Source: Xestospongia bergquistia
Taxonomy: Eukaryota > Porifera > Demospongiae > Haplosclerida > Petrosiidae
Reading direction: 5' to 3'
Assembly (NCBI GenBank): GCA_963965975.1
Contig: OZ014421.1
Span: forward strand, 5,941,001 to 6,005,000
Length of the DNA stretch: 64,000 nt
Within the stretch, counting starts at the first letter, position 1; each line of letters begins with the position of its first letter. Both the position numbers and the translations under genes were made by a program. Under the pieces are notes generated by a model. The model made no database searches and had not been told where the DNA came from. It saw nothing but the letters and a program-made list of their open reading frames with translations. Below, one piece after another: positions 10,978 through 22,199 of this stretch.

Positions 10978-12126
10978 ATGTTGACTGCCTTTGCTGTGTT
11001 CATACTAGTCAGTAATATTGTGTTGTCTCAAGTACAGATTGGTAAGTGAGGCTATGTTTATAATTCTATTACCTTACTCTGTACAGATCCAGTTCAATAC
11101 AACATATTTTATGCTGTCTCCTTTAATGGTTCTAACCTCACTAATACTAGTTCAGGATGTATAGTGATTGGATCTGGTGGTCGTTTGAGATGTTTAAATG
11201 GTACTGGTAAACTAGTTGATAGAGACATTGGTCCAATGAACTCAATATCTGATAACCTGGGAAAATTCTTTGCTTTTAGTAGATACTCTGTAGATGGTAT
11301 TGGAAGAATTACCTTTAACTTTCTTCCTGCCACTCCTGTATCAAGAGCAGTTATCTATTTCTTTAACTCACCTAATGACTCTATTGGACTACCTATGATC
11401 AGTCTTTATTGGTAGGGTAATCAACCTCTTATCTATGTCTTTGACAACAATGTAAATCTCAGACAAAATGTATGTATAATTGACTGTATAATTGACTGGT
11501 TATTAATAAGTGAAGTCAAGTTTTATAATAGGTCTGGCTGCATTGCTGTGTATGGTTAATAATTAGGGGGTGGGGATCAGTTTAATATGCAACAAAGTAC
11601 AAAGTACAATATCGGTATCAATTAATACAATACAGAGTACACTGTCCATTGCTATAACTTCTGCCATTATACCTACAGCTAGTGAGGCCATAAGACTTGA
11701 AATTATAATAGGAACAACTATAGCCATACTAGTTGTGATAATACTACTCATTTTAATAGTCATCACACTTTTATTGATAATAATGCATCAAAAGAAGAAA
11801 CAAAAAATGATACTTGGATTGAAGAAGAATCAGAACATGATGTTGCTACTATTAATGAAGACACAGTGTACTCCATTATCAACAAAGATAAAGATGTACC
11901 ACCTGAAGTACGACATCAATTATTTGATGATATTGATGAATATGATAGTACTAGTGACTTGTACCAATTGAATGATCATTCATATAATTATGTTATAGCT
12001 AATAATCAAGTAGTGTTTGACATATTGGATAAACCTAGTAATAATGATAACTCTACAACTGTGTATTGTCTTCCTTATTATGACTCTGTTAGTAATGTTA
12101 TTGAACTATTATATGATCAAACTTAA
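10978..12126 (+). pseudogene. Unit 4: receptor pseudogene, exon 2 fused to a type B tail relic
   Basis: Exon 1 (10978-11041) and its donor are intact, and exon 2 starts normally at 11087. An extra T near 11410 shifts the frame into a TAG at 11413-11415. A deletion then removes the middle of exon 2, and around 11531 the end of exon 2 (TTTTATAATA) runs directly into the spacer that normally lies behind a type A gene. Ig1, Ig2 and the whole type A exon 5 are therefore gone. The type B relic (about 11590-12126) has lost one A in its AAACAAAAAA run and so is also out of frame, but it has no CCAT duplication. The short TATA/GG overlap suggests a microhomology-mediated deletion. Confidence 0.75.
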
Positions 12127-12675
12127 GATATTAATCCTCAAATATCACAATATTATGATATTATTACTAACATGATTGAATCTCCCGTTACTTTTGATAA
12201 TACAGAAAGAGACTATGACTTATCAATATTAATAAAATTGGTGTGTTTTTTTTATAAAGTTTCATATCTTTATTTTATTATTAGATGAATAACAAGTAGA
12301 AGTTAATATTATTACATGTGTCAAACTATAGATAAAGTTAAGTTAATATCGTTAATGATAATTAATACCATTCTCTATCGAAGGCCTATTTATCAAATAC
12401 TAAAATGATAAAATACAACGTGAAAGAAATCAAAATTTAATACTACATGAACTTCATTAATTTCAATGTACATTAATCACAGTATCTTAAAATTTTATTT
12501 TAGAACTTGATTACTTTACTGAAGAGTTGACAAATTGCTTGTTTATTTAATATCAAGACACACACTAACACCCACATCATCCATTACTTTTACTTTTCTT
12601 ACAATCATAAAATATAAACTAGCGCAGTACTAAGTTCTCATATACTCTACTATCTCTATATTATATGAGGTCAAG
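12127..12675 (+). promoter_or_regulatory. Type B 3' UTR and class III promoter of unit 5
   Basis: AT-rich noncoding sequence. This flank resembles those before units 16 and 22 (class III), with CCACATCATCCATT at 12572-12585, 104 bases before the ATG, then AAATATAAAC. It precedes an MLTVFTAVF exon although its last part resembles class II, so the promoter itself looks mosaic. Confidence 0.45.
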
Positions 12676-14929
12676 ATGTTGACAGTCTTTACTGCTGTGT
12701 TCATACTATTTAGTAACACTGTGTTGTGCCAAAATCAAATAAGTAAGTAGATCAATAATTTTCCTCATCATAATTCTGATATCATCTCTTGTACATGTAG
12801 ATCCAGTTCAATACAACATATTTTATTCTGTCTCCTTTGATGGTTCCACTCTCACTAACACTAGTTCAGGATGTATAGTGATTGGATCTGGTGTTCTTTT
12901 GAGATGTTTAAATACTAATGGTAAACTAGTTGATGGAGACATTGGTCCAATGAACTCAATATCTGATAACCTGGGAGAATTCTTTGCTTTTAGTAGATAC
13001 TCAGTAAATGGTATTGGAAGAATTACCTTTAACTTTCTTCCTGCCACTCCTGTAGCAAGAGCAGTCATCTATTTCTTTAACTCACCTAATGATTCCATTG
13101 GATTTTCTATGATCAGTCTTTATGGTGTGGGTAGTCAACCTTTTAGCTATGTCTTTGACAACAATGATGATCTCAGATAATATGACTCTCAACTGAAAAA
13201 TGTCACTCTTAATATACAACAATTCACTACAGTAGTTCAACTTGATTTTATCTTTAATACTAGTATAGTTGACTGGTTATTAATAAGTGAAGTCAAGTTT
13301 TATAATAGTAAGTTAATATATAAACTATTGATATATCATTAATACATTGTCTTATACTAGACACTCCAATATCTCCCTCATTGGACACCATTGTCTTCCA
13401 GGATGCTCCCTCACTAACTGTGACCATAGGACAGACAACCTTCAGTCTTCAGTCAATCTCTCCTGTACAGTAGTCAATGTTAGTTCCTTTGAGTGGCAAT
13501 GGTTATTTAAAAAGAACAAATTAGATCTTCCTGGTCGTTCACAAATATTAACAAACAATACTACAAGAACCAGTATACTAACTATTAATCAAGTCAGATA
13601 TACTGATACTGGAAATTATTCATGTATTGTGAGACATCTACATGGAACAGTGAACTACATAAGACTCATAAAATTAGAATTAACAGGTACTAATTATTAA
13701 TAATATTAAAATTAGTAACACTAATTCTTTTTTAGCTACCATTACTGCTATATCTAATAACATGACCTCAGCTAATATTGGACATAATGTCACTCTATCA
13801 TGTGAAGTCTATGGATATCTACCACCTAATATTACTATAATATGGAACTATAATACTGGAGTGATTAATAATGGAGAACATTATAAGATTACAACAAATA
13901 CTGGATCATTAATGGCAATTTGTTTTCAATGGCAATACCACTAATAGTATTGTCAGTAATCTTATAATATATAATGTAAATAGCAGTGATAATGGAACAT
14001 ATATGTGTATGATATTAGAAACATCACTACAAACAACAATTAGTCTATACGGTAAGTTTATTTATAGTTAAAATAACATTATTATGTGTTTTGTATGCCC
14101 ACATTTATGCAAATGTCACTGACACCTTTTCATAGTCATCAGTGTTACTACATCCATTAGCACACTGTCAATTAGTACAACACCTACAAACATTAATACA
14201 CCCACTAGTGATGTAACTCCTATTACTTCTATTAGTGGTACTAGTTTAAATCCTTCAGCTGATGTAACTACTACCGCTAACAATATACCAATTAATCTTG
14301 AGATAATTATAGTAGCCATTGTGATATTTCTAATGCTCCTTGTTATAGTGACCATTGTACTTCTTTGTTGGTTAATAAAACAATACAAGAAGAAACAAAG
14401 ACATGATACTCATGTCTTACAGGAAACAGAGACAAACAAAAACAAACAAGCTGGAGATATTACTGATATTGATCAGGTGTACACAGTTGTTATGAAAGAC
14501 AAAGCTCCTGAACTACTACCTACATATCTCTTGTCAGAAGACACCGTTGATCACACTAAAAACACAAATCAACAAGAAGAATATCACATTTTAAACAATC
14601 CATTGTATGTAAAACAAGTTGAAGTCACTGAAGTATATTCTCTTGCTCATCATATCTATGATGAAGCTCAAGGGGTAACACATGAAATGTCAGTAGTTTA
14701 TGACAGTGTTGTTGATATGACTGATCTTAATGCTATTACTGATGAAATGGAATATCATATACCAATTAAGCTTCAGCATACCAAAATGAATGAAGATATT
14801 TTTATAACAGATGATACTGATGAAATGGAATATGCTATACCTACTAAACTGTTATTGAACCATTATATGATCAAACACAAAATATTAATCTTTAAATATC
14901 ACAATATTATGATATTATTACTAACATGA
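12676..14929 (+). pseudogene. Unit 5: broken receptor with kinase-type juxtamembrane tail but no kinase
   Basis: Exons can be traced at 12676-12742, 12801-13307, 13361-13686, 13736-14051 and 14136-14929. Exon 2 has a stop at 13178-13180 (CAA to TAA). Exon 3 lacks one C in the GGACCAGAC region near 13430, and exon 4 has one extra base near 13930. Exon 5 starts like a kinase-bearing type: after HHIYDEAQ it continues with VVYDSVVDM, DEMEYHIP and DEMEYAIPTKL, the juxtamembrane segment seen in units 6 and 13. The kinase domain is absent; at about 14850 the sequence jumps into the end of a type B tail in the wrong frame. This is a former kinase receptor that lost its catalytic part. Confidence 0.78.
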
Positions 14930-15524
14930 TTGAATCTCCCGTTACTTTTGATAATACAGAAAGTAGACTATGATTGTTGTTAATAAAAATTGGTGTGGTC
15001 TTTTCTTCTTTAAATTTTATATCTTTATGTTTACTTCATTATTCGTTAAACAACAAGAAGAAAGTTAATGTCGTTACATTTCTCATAGTTATAGATGCAG
15101 TTTTCAATTTAATACAACTAGTGATAATAAATATTATTCCTATGAGAAAATTCTAAAATATTAAAATACAAATCAAAAGAAATCAAACTTCCAATTGAAC
15201 TGCTTGCTCATTATCACTGATAAAAACTATAGATGCAGTTAAGTTAATATTGTCTAATTATCTAATAATAATATGATAAAAATACCAATTAAAATAATCA
15301 AATTTCAACACTGTACAAACTTCAATGTACATTTGATTATAGCAATGTAAAATTTATTTTAGAATTTGATTAGTTAACTGAAGAAGTGACAAATTGTAGT
15401 GTTTATTTAGTATTCATAAAGACACACTAAACTGTCACATCATCCATTACTTTATTTTAATTATAGCTGTAAAATATAAACTAGTGCAGTACTAAGCTCT
15501 CATATACTCTACTATCTCTATACA
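14930..15524 (+). promoter_or_regulatory. Class II promoter now separated from unit 6 by transposons
   Basis: Type B 3' UTR, then a class II flank with the conserved block as TCACATCATCCATT (15435-15448) and AAATATAAAC near 15471-15481. In other units an ATG follows about 100 bases after the block. Here the flank stops within CTCTATA at 15522, where the hAT element begins; its continuation is found at 22180. Confidence 0.6.
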
Positions 15525-15536
15525 CAGGGGTAGGAA
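15525..15536 (+). repeat. hAT left terminal inverted repeat
   Basis: CAGGGGTAGGAA, pairing with the inverted right end apart from a two-base GT difference. Confidence 0.7.
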
Positions 15537-15840
15537 CTGGGGGTCAGTGGGGTCCCCCCCCCCCCCCCCCCACTTTTTTCACATCATGGTATGCAATTCA
15601 TCATGACAAGTATTTGTACTGTGTCAAATGCTTGTGAAAAATCAAATTGACATCAAATGGTAATGCCATAATTATACAAAAAGGTGATAATTTACACCTT
15701 GATATACACCAAATTTGAAAAAAAAAGTTGTGCTTTCAAGTTTGTGTATTGAAGTTAGTGGGATTATTATTAACCCATTATATTATTTGTATATTATTTG
15801 CCATGTGCATGCAACATACCAGCTGGTAAACTATATGTCT
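15537..15840 (+). other. hAT 5' noncoding region with long C tract
   Basis: No gene seen. It contains an uninterrupted run of about 18 C (15554-15571) and ends at TGTCT (15836-15840), the target site of the LTR element. An open frame at 15715-15918 has no recognisable content and runs into the LTR. Confidence 0.5.
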
Positions 15841-16097
15841 ATAATGTGGGTAAATCCGCCAGTTAAAGTTCAAGTCTTAGTTCAACAATGGTATATTTCA
15901 ACAACAAGAACTCTTTGAATATATATACAGTTAGGAAATTTTACACACAATCAAAGAATGTTCTAGATATATTGATCACATAATTAACACATTAACACTT
16001 ATAATTATGATCACATAATTAACACATTAACACTTATGGTTATGCACACACAAATGAGTCAACTTAAGAGATACAGTAATATAGTACACACACTACA
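15841..16097 (-). repeat. 3' LTR of the gypsy element (left copy)
   Basis: About 257 bases, matching 19687-19933 with scattered differences and an internal duplication of the ATAATTAACACATTAACACT phrase. On the minus strand it begins TGTAGTGTG and ends near CCACATTAT. Confidence 0.85.
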
Positions 16098-16110
16098 CTA
16101 TTCCCCCTCT
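16098..16110 (-). other. Polypurine tract of the gypsy element
   Basis: On the minus strand AGAGGGGGAATAG lies directly before the 3' LTR, the expected place for second-strand priming. Confidence 0.7.
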
Positions 16111-16123
16111 AGTTTTTGTGTCC

Positions 16124-16564
16124 TCACAAAATCAGTAGGAAAGTAACAAAGTCAATGAGTAATATAATCTTCGTAACGTACTGGGGGTCTGCGATTACAT
16201 TGTGGTCTTCCTGTCCCAATTGGTAGTTCATCTGATGAGTTGTATATCCTCCAGATGATCGAGTTTCTTGTTGATTCGCAATGACTTCCACATATGTTTG
16301 CTTTGATGCTGGGATGGCTGGTGGAGAAGTTGGGTTAGGGTAAGCTGGTTCACTTCTTCTCTTTTGTGGGGCAGGTGTAGGTTGCTTCTTACTGGTTTTG
16401 ACCTGTGGCTCACCATAGCAGAGCTTTAGTCTGTTCCTATGCACTACCAATGTCTTTGGAGATCCAATCAACTGTATCTGGTAGGTCACAACACCAACCC
16501 TGTCAATTACAGTGTAAGAGCCACGCCACAACGAAGACAGTTTCCTAGTTCTTCCCTGCTTCAC
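16124..16564 (-). pseudogene. Gypsy integrase C-terminal region
   Basis: The minus-strand frame begins KQGRTRKLSSLWRGSYTV and continues VVHRNRLKLCYG. This is the typical end of a gypsy integrase, where a small beta-barrel follows the catalytic core. It is followed by a Pro/Lys-rich extension without recognised motifs. The frame is broken from the core upstream of it. Confidence 0.75.
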
Positions 16565-16799
16565 AGCAGGGACATAGAGCCAAACTCTGTCCCCTACAGT
16601 GAGGTTGCTGCCAGCGACTTTCTCATCATATTTTGATTCTTTTGGTGTGCTTCGTTCAGTTTCCGTCTCACATCATCGTACACTCCTTTTAGTGAACGGT
16701 TCACATCTTCCACAAACTCAGGAATTCCTTTCTCCTCCACTTCTCCTGGTAAGGGAACCCTGCCTAGCATTACATCTAGTGGAAGGTTTGGTGATCATC

Positions 16800-17227
16800 C
16801 AAAATTAACTCGATAAGGAGAATAACCCATAGACTCATGGAGGGTGGTTCTGTACGTGAATAACACCTTGGGGATATGCAGATCTAAATCTTTTTGGTTC
16901 TCCTTCACTAACTTGGCTAGCATTGCTTTCAAGGTACGATTGAAGTGTTCCACTTGTCCATTTCCTTGTGGGTGATATGCTGTTGTTTGTGTATGCTCAA
17001 TTCCTAGACGTTTGCAGAGAGATGAAACGACTTGTTAAGTTTGCTCCTTGGTCACTATGGAGGCTTGAAGGTACTCCATATCGACAAACAATTTCATTAA
17101 CCAGCACTGTAACCAATGTTTCCGTATCTGTTGACTGAAGAGCAAAGGCTTCAACCCACGTGCTGAAAATATCAGTCACAACTAAGATGTACCTCTTTCT
17201 TTTTGAAGAGGTGGGTAAAGGTCCCAT
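16800..17227 (-). pseudogene. Gypsy integrase catalytic core, frameshifted
   Basis: The minus-strand frame 16997-17227 holds the first part of the RNase H-like integrase core with both aspartates (VVTDIFSTWVEAF and HSDQGANLTSRF). After the second Asp the frame breaks. A YHPQGNGQVEHFNR stretch, with the third acidic residue, continues in another frame down to about 16800. Confidence 0.8.
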
Positions 17228-17377
17228 AATATTCCAAGATATCTTTTAAAATGGACAGGTGGCCTTAATAGTTCCAAGTGGTGCTTGTGGTTTAGGTTGT
17301 GGAGGGTTACGTTGCTGACATTCCTGGCATTCACGTACCCATTTCTCAATATCCAGTTCGTATCCTGGTCAGTAGAA

Positions 17378-17674
17378 TCACTCTTTCATACTCTCAGTTG
17401 TTTTACTCAAGCCGAGATGGCCTGTGTTATCATGGAGCTGTTGTAGGACTGTTGCTTTCATATCACTGAGGATCACTAGTTGTGTTTTTGCTATTAAGGT
17501 GCAGGAGGAGGTTTTAAATTTCTGGCAAAAAACTCCATTTTGGATGAAGGTTCTACGTAGTCCAGAAGCTGAACCTGCAGGTAGTGGCTTCCCTTCCTCA
17601 AGTGCTTTGATCACTGGTGCAAGCTGTTCGTCAACAAGCTGGGTCCTTCTCATATTGTCTGGATCTATATCCAA
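17378..17674 (-). pseudogene. Gypsy integrase zinc-binding N-terminal region
   Basis: The minus-strand frame ends with LQQLHDNTGHLGLSKTTESM, the His-His half of the H2C2 zinc-binding site of gypsy integrases. The Cys half lies just beyond in a shifted frame. The part before it is the linker between RNase H and integrase. Confidence 0.75.
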
Positions 17675-17691
17675 TTGATGTATTGCAGCAA

Positions 17692-18649
17692 CTACGTTCT
17701 CTGTAGAGGGTAACTGGACATGGTACCAGCATTACCATGACTCCTCCCTGGTTTGTACTCGAACTGAAACTTGAATTGTTGCAGGAAAATTTTCCACCTT
17801 GAGAGACGTCCTTCAGTATCTTTCAGACCTTTCAGAGATGTCAGAGGATTATGGTCCGTAACCAGTTGAAATTCAAAGCCATACAGGTAGGGGAAGAACT
17901 CCTTGATAGCTGCCACTGCAGCGAGTGCTTCCTTCTCAATTGTAGAGTAGTTTTGTTCAGCCTTTTTCAGTTGTCTGCTTCAGTACGCTATCACTCGTTC
18001 TTTGCCGTCCTGATTCTGGCTCAGGACTCCCCCTATAGCTGAATCCGACGTATCAGTATACAATACAAATTGCTGGCTGAAATGCAAGGATGGGTGGGCT
18101 CACTAGTCTGTGTTTGAGCTCATCGAAAGCATTTTGGCATTTGGAATCCCAGTGGAAGCCATTTTCCTTTGTCAGAAGCTTATGGAGTGGTTCTGCAACC
18201 CTGGAATAATCAACTACAAGCCGGCGGTAGTAGTTGGCTAGTCCTAAAAACTGCCTGAGCTCCTTCATGTTGTTTGGAATTGGATATGTAGACACTGCCT
18301 CGGTCTTTGCAGGGTCTGGGTGAACACATGCAGCAGATACTATGTGTCCAAGGTACTTGACTTCCCTTTGAGCAAAACGACACTTCTTGAGCTTTAATGT
18401 TAGGCCCGCTTGCCGCAGTACTTGAAAGACATTCGTCAACCTTTCAATATGCACTTTAAAGGATTTGCTAAATACTACAATGTCATCCAGATATATCAGG
18501 CACTGTTTCTCCGTTACTTCAGCAAGAATACACTCCATTAGGTGCTGGAACATGGCAGGTGCGTTGGTAAGGCCAAATGGCATTATGTTGAATTCAAAAT
18601 GGCCTTTGGGAATCGAAAAAGCTGTTTTTTTTCTTGTCTTGCTCTTCAA
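17692..18649 (-). pseudogene. Gypsy reverse transcriptase (YLDD) and RNase H, frameshifted
   Basis: The minus-strand frame 18053-18649 contains the RT palm with MPFGLTNAPAMFQ and the catalytic YLDD box, then the thumb (LRQFLGLANYYRR) and the start of RNase H. After a break near 18050, the frame 17692-17916 holds the end of RNase H with VTDHNPL and a tether-like region. Domain order and motifs are standard for Ty3/gypsy. At least two frameshifts make it non-functional. Confidence 0.88.
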
Positions 18650-19685
18650 CTTCTACCTGCCAGTAGCCGAAGGCGAGGTCCAGTGTGGTGAAGTAGGTGG
18701 CACCAGCAAGAGAATCAAGAGTGGCATCTATCCTTGGGAGTGGGTAGGCATCCTGATGGGTGACAGAATTGAGTTTCCGGTAGTCCACGCAGAACCACCA
18801 GGAGCCATCCTTTTTCTTTACCATCACTACGGGCGATGACCAGGGGCTACTATTGGGTCTCACCACTCCTTGATCAAGCATCCTTGTGACTTCCACATCA
18901 ACCACATCCTTGAGTGCCTCAGGAATCCTTCGTAATGGTTGCCACACAGGTGGTCCTTCAGTTGGGATGGAGTGTTTGACAGCCGGTGCAAATAAATCGG
19001 CAAATTGGGTCAAAAGATTTAGGAGCTGTGTCTCTTCTGAAAATGTCAAGTCGGAACGGTCAAAGCTAAAATCCAGGGCTTGCGATCGATCTGTTTGTAT
19101 AGCCACCACATCGTTTCTGTTATCATCCACCAGCATCACAATGTGTCTGGGGGTTGCCTCTCCAAGCTTCATACCTTTGTAGATGGTTATTAGCGCATAT
19201 TTTACCTCCTTCGCGTTCTGAACTGCTTGCTCGAAGGTCGTAGGCTGCCCGCGCAACAATATTTGTTGGCTTACGGGGGCATCAATCCTGTTAGGAAACG
19301 TTGCAGCAAAATACCAGAGGCCAAATCCTCGTCTGTAAGCCTGTTTGAATAACTTCTTCAAATGATTGGCGAAATCTACAGCTTTTTCACCTGAGCGCTG
19401 GCAACGAGAGATGAACAGCTTCCCCGCTGTTAGTGGGTCTTGAGTCAGGCCAGCTTTCTTCATAAGCGCCGCCTTCAGTAGATTCAGGTCAGCTTTGGTG
19501 GTTGCGTCCAGGTCGACATAGTAGTCTACTAGTTTCCCTCGCAATAATGTCGGCAATATGATTCTCAGTATTTCATTCCTTTGCAGCAGATAAAAGTTCG
19601 AATCGAGTCCATGCCGTGGGGAACTCTTCAACAGTAATCTCTGGAAGGGGTAAGTCGAAAGTAGCCATCCCACTCCTGACACCAA
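18594..19685 (-). pseudogene. Gypsy gag region joined to N-terminal reverse transcriptase
   Basis: The 363-codon minus-strand frame starts in a gag-like region (helical; motifs such as LLRGKLVDYY and KKLFKQAYRRGF) and runs, without a CCHC knuckle or the DSG/DTG protease motif, into the fingers of the RT (DYRKLNSVT, LPRIDATLDSL). The missing stretch implies an internal deletion that happens to keep the frame. It ends near 18594 at a frameshift just before the YLDD part. Confidence 0.8.
19668..19684 (-). other. Primer-binding site of the gypsy element
   Basis: On the minus strand TGGTGTCAGGAGTGGGA starts two bases after the 5' LTR. TGG plus an acceptor-stem complement is the classic layout. 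The bases fit the 3' end expected of a tRNA-Leu (ending TCCTGACACCA), an assignment from general tRNA knowledge. Confidence 0.7.
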
Positions 19686-19686
19686 T

Positions 19687-19933
19687 ATAACGTGAGTAAA
19701 TCCGCTAGTTAAAGTTCAAGTCTTAGTTCAACAATGGTATATTTCAACAACAAGAACTCTGAATATATACACAGTTAGGAAATTTTACACACAATCACAG
19801 AATGTTCTAGATATATTGATCACATAATTAACAACATTAACACTTATAATTATAATTAACACATTAACACTTATGGTTATGTACACACAAATGAGTCAAC
19901 TTAGAGATACAGCAATATAGTACACACACTACA
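19687..19933 (-). repeat. 5' LTR of the gypsy element (right copy)
   Basis: About 247 bases, matching the left LTR. It is followed by target duplication TGTCT at 19934-19938. Its last base A together with TG of the duplication rebuilds the ATG of the hAT transposase frame. Confidence 0.85.
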
Positions 19934-22058
19934 TGTCTACTAGTGAACCTCACCAACCACAATCATTTTCATTCCCAAAGCGACAGTTTGGAAAAGCCAA
20001 GAGGAGTTGTCAAGCTTCTTGGTTTAAAAGGTGGCCATGGCTTCATTATTTAGAGGATCAAGATGCTATTTTATGTTTTACTTGTGCGAAAGCTAGTTCT
20101 GAGAAGAAACTGAACTGGTCAAATAATGCTTAAGCTGCATTCATTTCTGAAAGTTTTTCTAATTGGAAAAATGCCACAATCAAATTTTCTTCTCATGAAG
20201 GAAGCAGATCCCACAAAGAAGTTCTATTGAAACTTATATCGTTGCCATCAACAACGAAAGATATAGGGGAGTCCTTATCACAGCAACATATGAAGGAGAA
20301 AACGGAAAGGTGACAGTGCTTTTTAAAAATTTTATTGAACTCAAGGTTTCTTGCTCGACAGGGTCTTACATTTAGAGGATGTCAAGGAGATGAATCTAAT
20401 TCCAATTTCATTCAACTGTTAAAACTCAGAGGTGAAGATGACAGGAGAATTTTGGACCAATGAAGAGGAAAACAGACAAGTATACAGCACCAGATGTGCA
20501 AAATGAAATTTTAAAAGTTACGTCACATTCAGTTTTGCGACAAATTAGCAGTACACTTAGATCTGCTAAGTTTTTAGCAGTAATGATTGATAAAACCACA
20601 AATATTTCTAATAAAGAACAAGTAGTAATTTGCTTCAGGCATGTAGATGAAAACTTGATGGACCATGAAGAATTTGTCGGATTACATGTTGTGGAATCCA
20701 CAGAAGCTGTTAGTTTGTATGGAGTGGTAAATGACGTATTATTAAGATTGAACCTCTCAACAAAAAGCTAAGAGCCCAATGCTATGATGGTGCTTCTGCA
20801 ATGGCTGGAAAGTGTGGTGGACTAGCCAAGATGATAACAGATGATGAACCTAGAGCAGTTTATATTCATTGCTATGGACATGCCTTAAATTTAGCATGCT
20901 CCAATGCTGTGAAGAACTCCCAAACAATCAAGAATTCTTTGGATTCTGCTTATGAAATAGTAAAACTAGTGAAGAAATCACCTCAAAGGGAAGCCATCTT
21001 TCAGCATTTAAAACAGAGCATTCCAGCTTTTGATGATTGTCCAGGAATAAGAGTTCTTTGTCCAACTCAGTGGGCAGTGCGCACACAAGCACTTCAGAGT
21101 ATCATCTCGAATTACAATACACTTCATGAGCTTTGGCAGGAGTCATTACTGGTGGTCAAGGATACCGAGATGAAGTGTAGAATCCAAGGTGTTGCTTCTA
21201 TCATGGACTCTTTTGATTTTTTTTTCGGGTAATGTTAGGCCAACTTTTGCTACAGCATAGTGATAATTTGAGCATGGCCTTGCAAAGCCAAAGTATGTCA
21301 GCACTTGAGGGTCAGAAAATTGCTCGTATGACTGTTTGCACAATTGAATCCATGCGATCTGATGAAAGCTTCAAGCTGTTTTGGAAAAAAGTAACTGACT
21401 TAGCAGGAAATCTTAATGTAAGTAACCCAACACTACCACGATAGAGAAAACGTCCATCCAGATATGAAACAGGTTTATCAGACAGCAGTTTTCCTCAAAC
21501 TGTTGAAGAATTATATTGAATTGCATATTTTGAAGCATTAGATCTCCTTGTGAGTGCTATCAAATCTCGTTTTGATCAGCCTGGTTACCATGTATAAAAA
21601 TCAATCAGGAACTGAAGTTCCTGATTGATTTTTACAAGGATGACTTTAATGAAGGCCAGTTGAGAGTGCAGTTAGATATTCTAGGAAGTAATATTCCAGC
21701 AGAAGCAAAACCACGCGATCTTTCATCTATTTTGGAGTATGTTTGAGGCCTAAGCTGTTCACAGAAGGCTTTAATGTCTGAAGTATGTGTACTTGTATCA
21801 TTAATTATTGTGATGCCAGCAACCAACGCCACTAGTGAAAGAAGTTTCAGTGCTCTACGCACAGTAAAATCGTACTTGAAATCAACAATGACACAAACAA
21901 GGCTCAACAGCGTAATGATATTGTCAACACATAAGCACCTGACTTCACATAAGCACCTCAGTGATAAGCTAGACTTGATAGAAATTGCAAATGAATTTGT
22001 TAGAGGATATGAACACAGAATGACAATTTTTGGTACATTTAGTCAATCAGATTGTTAA
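19933..22058 (+). pseudogene. hAT (ZMYM1-like) transposase, broken into several frames
   Basis: Fragments in order: 19933-20133, a TTF-type zinc finger region (SWFKRWPWLHYLEDQDAILC) ending at TAA; 20460-20771, a DUF4371-like part with ISSTLRSAKFLAVMIDKTT; 20801-21232, with the end of the CYDGASAMAGK motif in a shifted frame and YIHCYGHALNLACS; 21232-21444; and 21774-22058, the hAT dimerisation region with NATSERSFSALRTVK. The gaps are frameshifts or stops, so no active transposase is made. The order and motifs are those of the ZMYM1/hAT transposases widespread in invertebrates. Confidence 0.85.
21595..21634. repeat. Perfect 19-base inverted repeat with 2-base loop inside hAT
   Basis: The arm TAAAAATCAATCAGGAACT (21595-21613) is followed by GA and its exact reverse complement (21616-21634). 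It lies in the transposase coding region and looks like a templated inversion. The second hAT fragment at 35935 begins exactly where this hairpin ends. Confidence 0.9.
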
Positions 22059-22165
22059 AATATTACAAACCATTATTAATATCAATTAGTGAACTGAGAG
22101 ATATATGCATACATACATACATAACTACAGTCAATTAGAAAACTGCCCACCCACTTTAAATTTGC

Positions 22166-22179
22166 TTCCTACACCCCTG
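22166..22179 (+). repeat. hAT right terminal inverted repeat
   Basis: TTCCTACACCCCTG; the array sequence resumes with CTATATTATATG at 22180. An ATAC microsatellite lies just inside, near 22106-22122. Confidence 0.7.
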
Positions 22180-22199
22180 CTATATTATATGAGGTCAAG

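Larger units (their letters stand above)
15841..19933 (-). mobile_element. Ty3/gypsy-type LTR retrotransposon, degenerate, nested in hAT
   Basis: Two direct repeats of about 250 bases flank it, with the 5-bp target duplication TGTCT at 15836-15840 and 19934-19938. On the minus strand the order is gag, reverse transcriptase, RNase H, integrase, which is the Ty3/gypsy order. A primer-binding site next to the right LTR and a purine tract next to the left LTR confirm the orientation. The coding part is split over several frames by stops and frameshifts, and I find neither a zinc knuckle nor an aspartic protease between gag and RT. It is an inactive copy. GC content is higher than in the surrounding array. 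Confidence 0.9.
15525..22179 (+). mobile_element. hAT-type DNA transposon with nested LTR element
   Basis: The ends are imperfect terminal inverted repeats: CAGGGGTAGGAA at 15525-15536 and, inverted, CAGGGGTGTAGGAA at 22166-22179. The array sequence broken here, known intact before unit 5, reads CTACTATCTCTATATTATATG. Left of the element it ends CTCTATA and right of it resumes CTATATTA, so at least CTATA is duplicated; hAT elements usually make 8-bp duplications, so this site has drifted or is imperfect. The transposase fragments match the TTF zinc finger, DUF4371 and hAT dimerisation layout typical of ZMYM1-like transposases. About 4.1 kb of the length is the inserted gypsy element. It carries stops and frameshifts and is dead. 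Confidence 0.8.

Noticed and set aside
18465-18839. Plus-strand open frames within the gypsy element (also 16439-16808, 17424-17678, 18886-19182)
   Set aside because: All lie opposite the gag-pol frames of the minus strand and show no domain.
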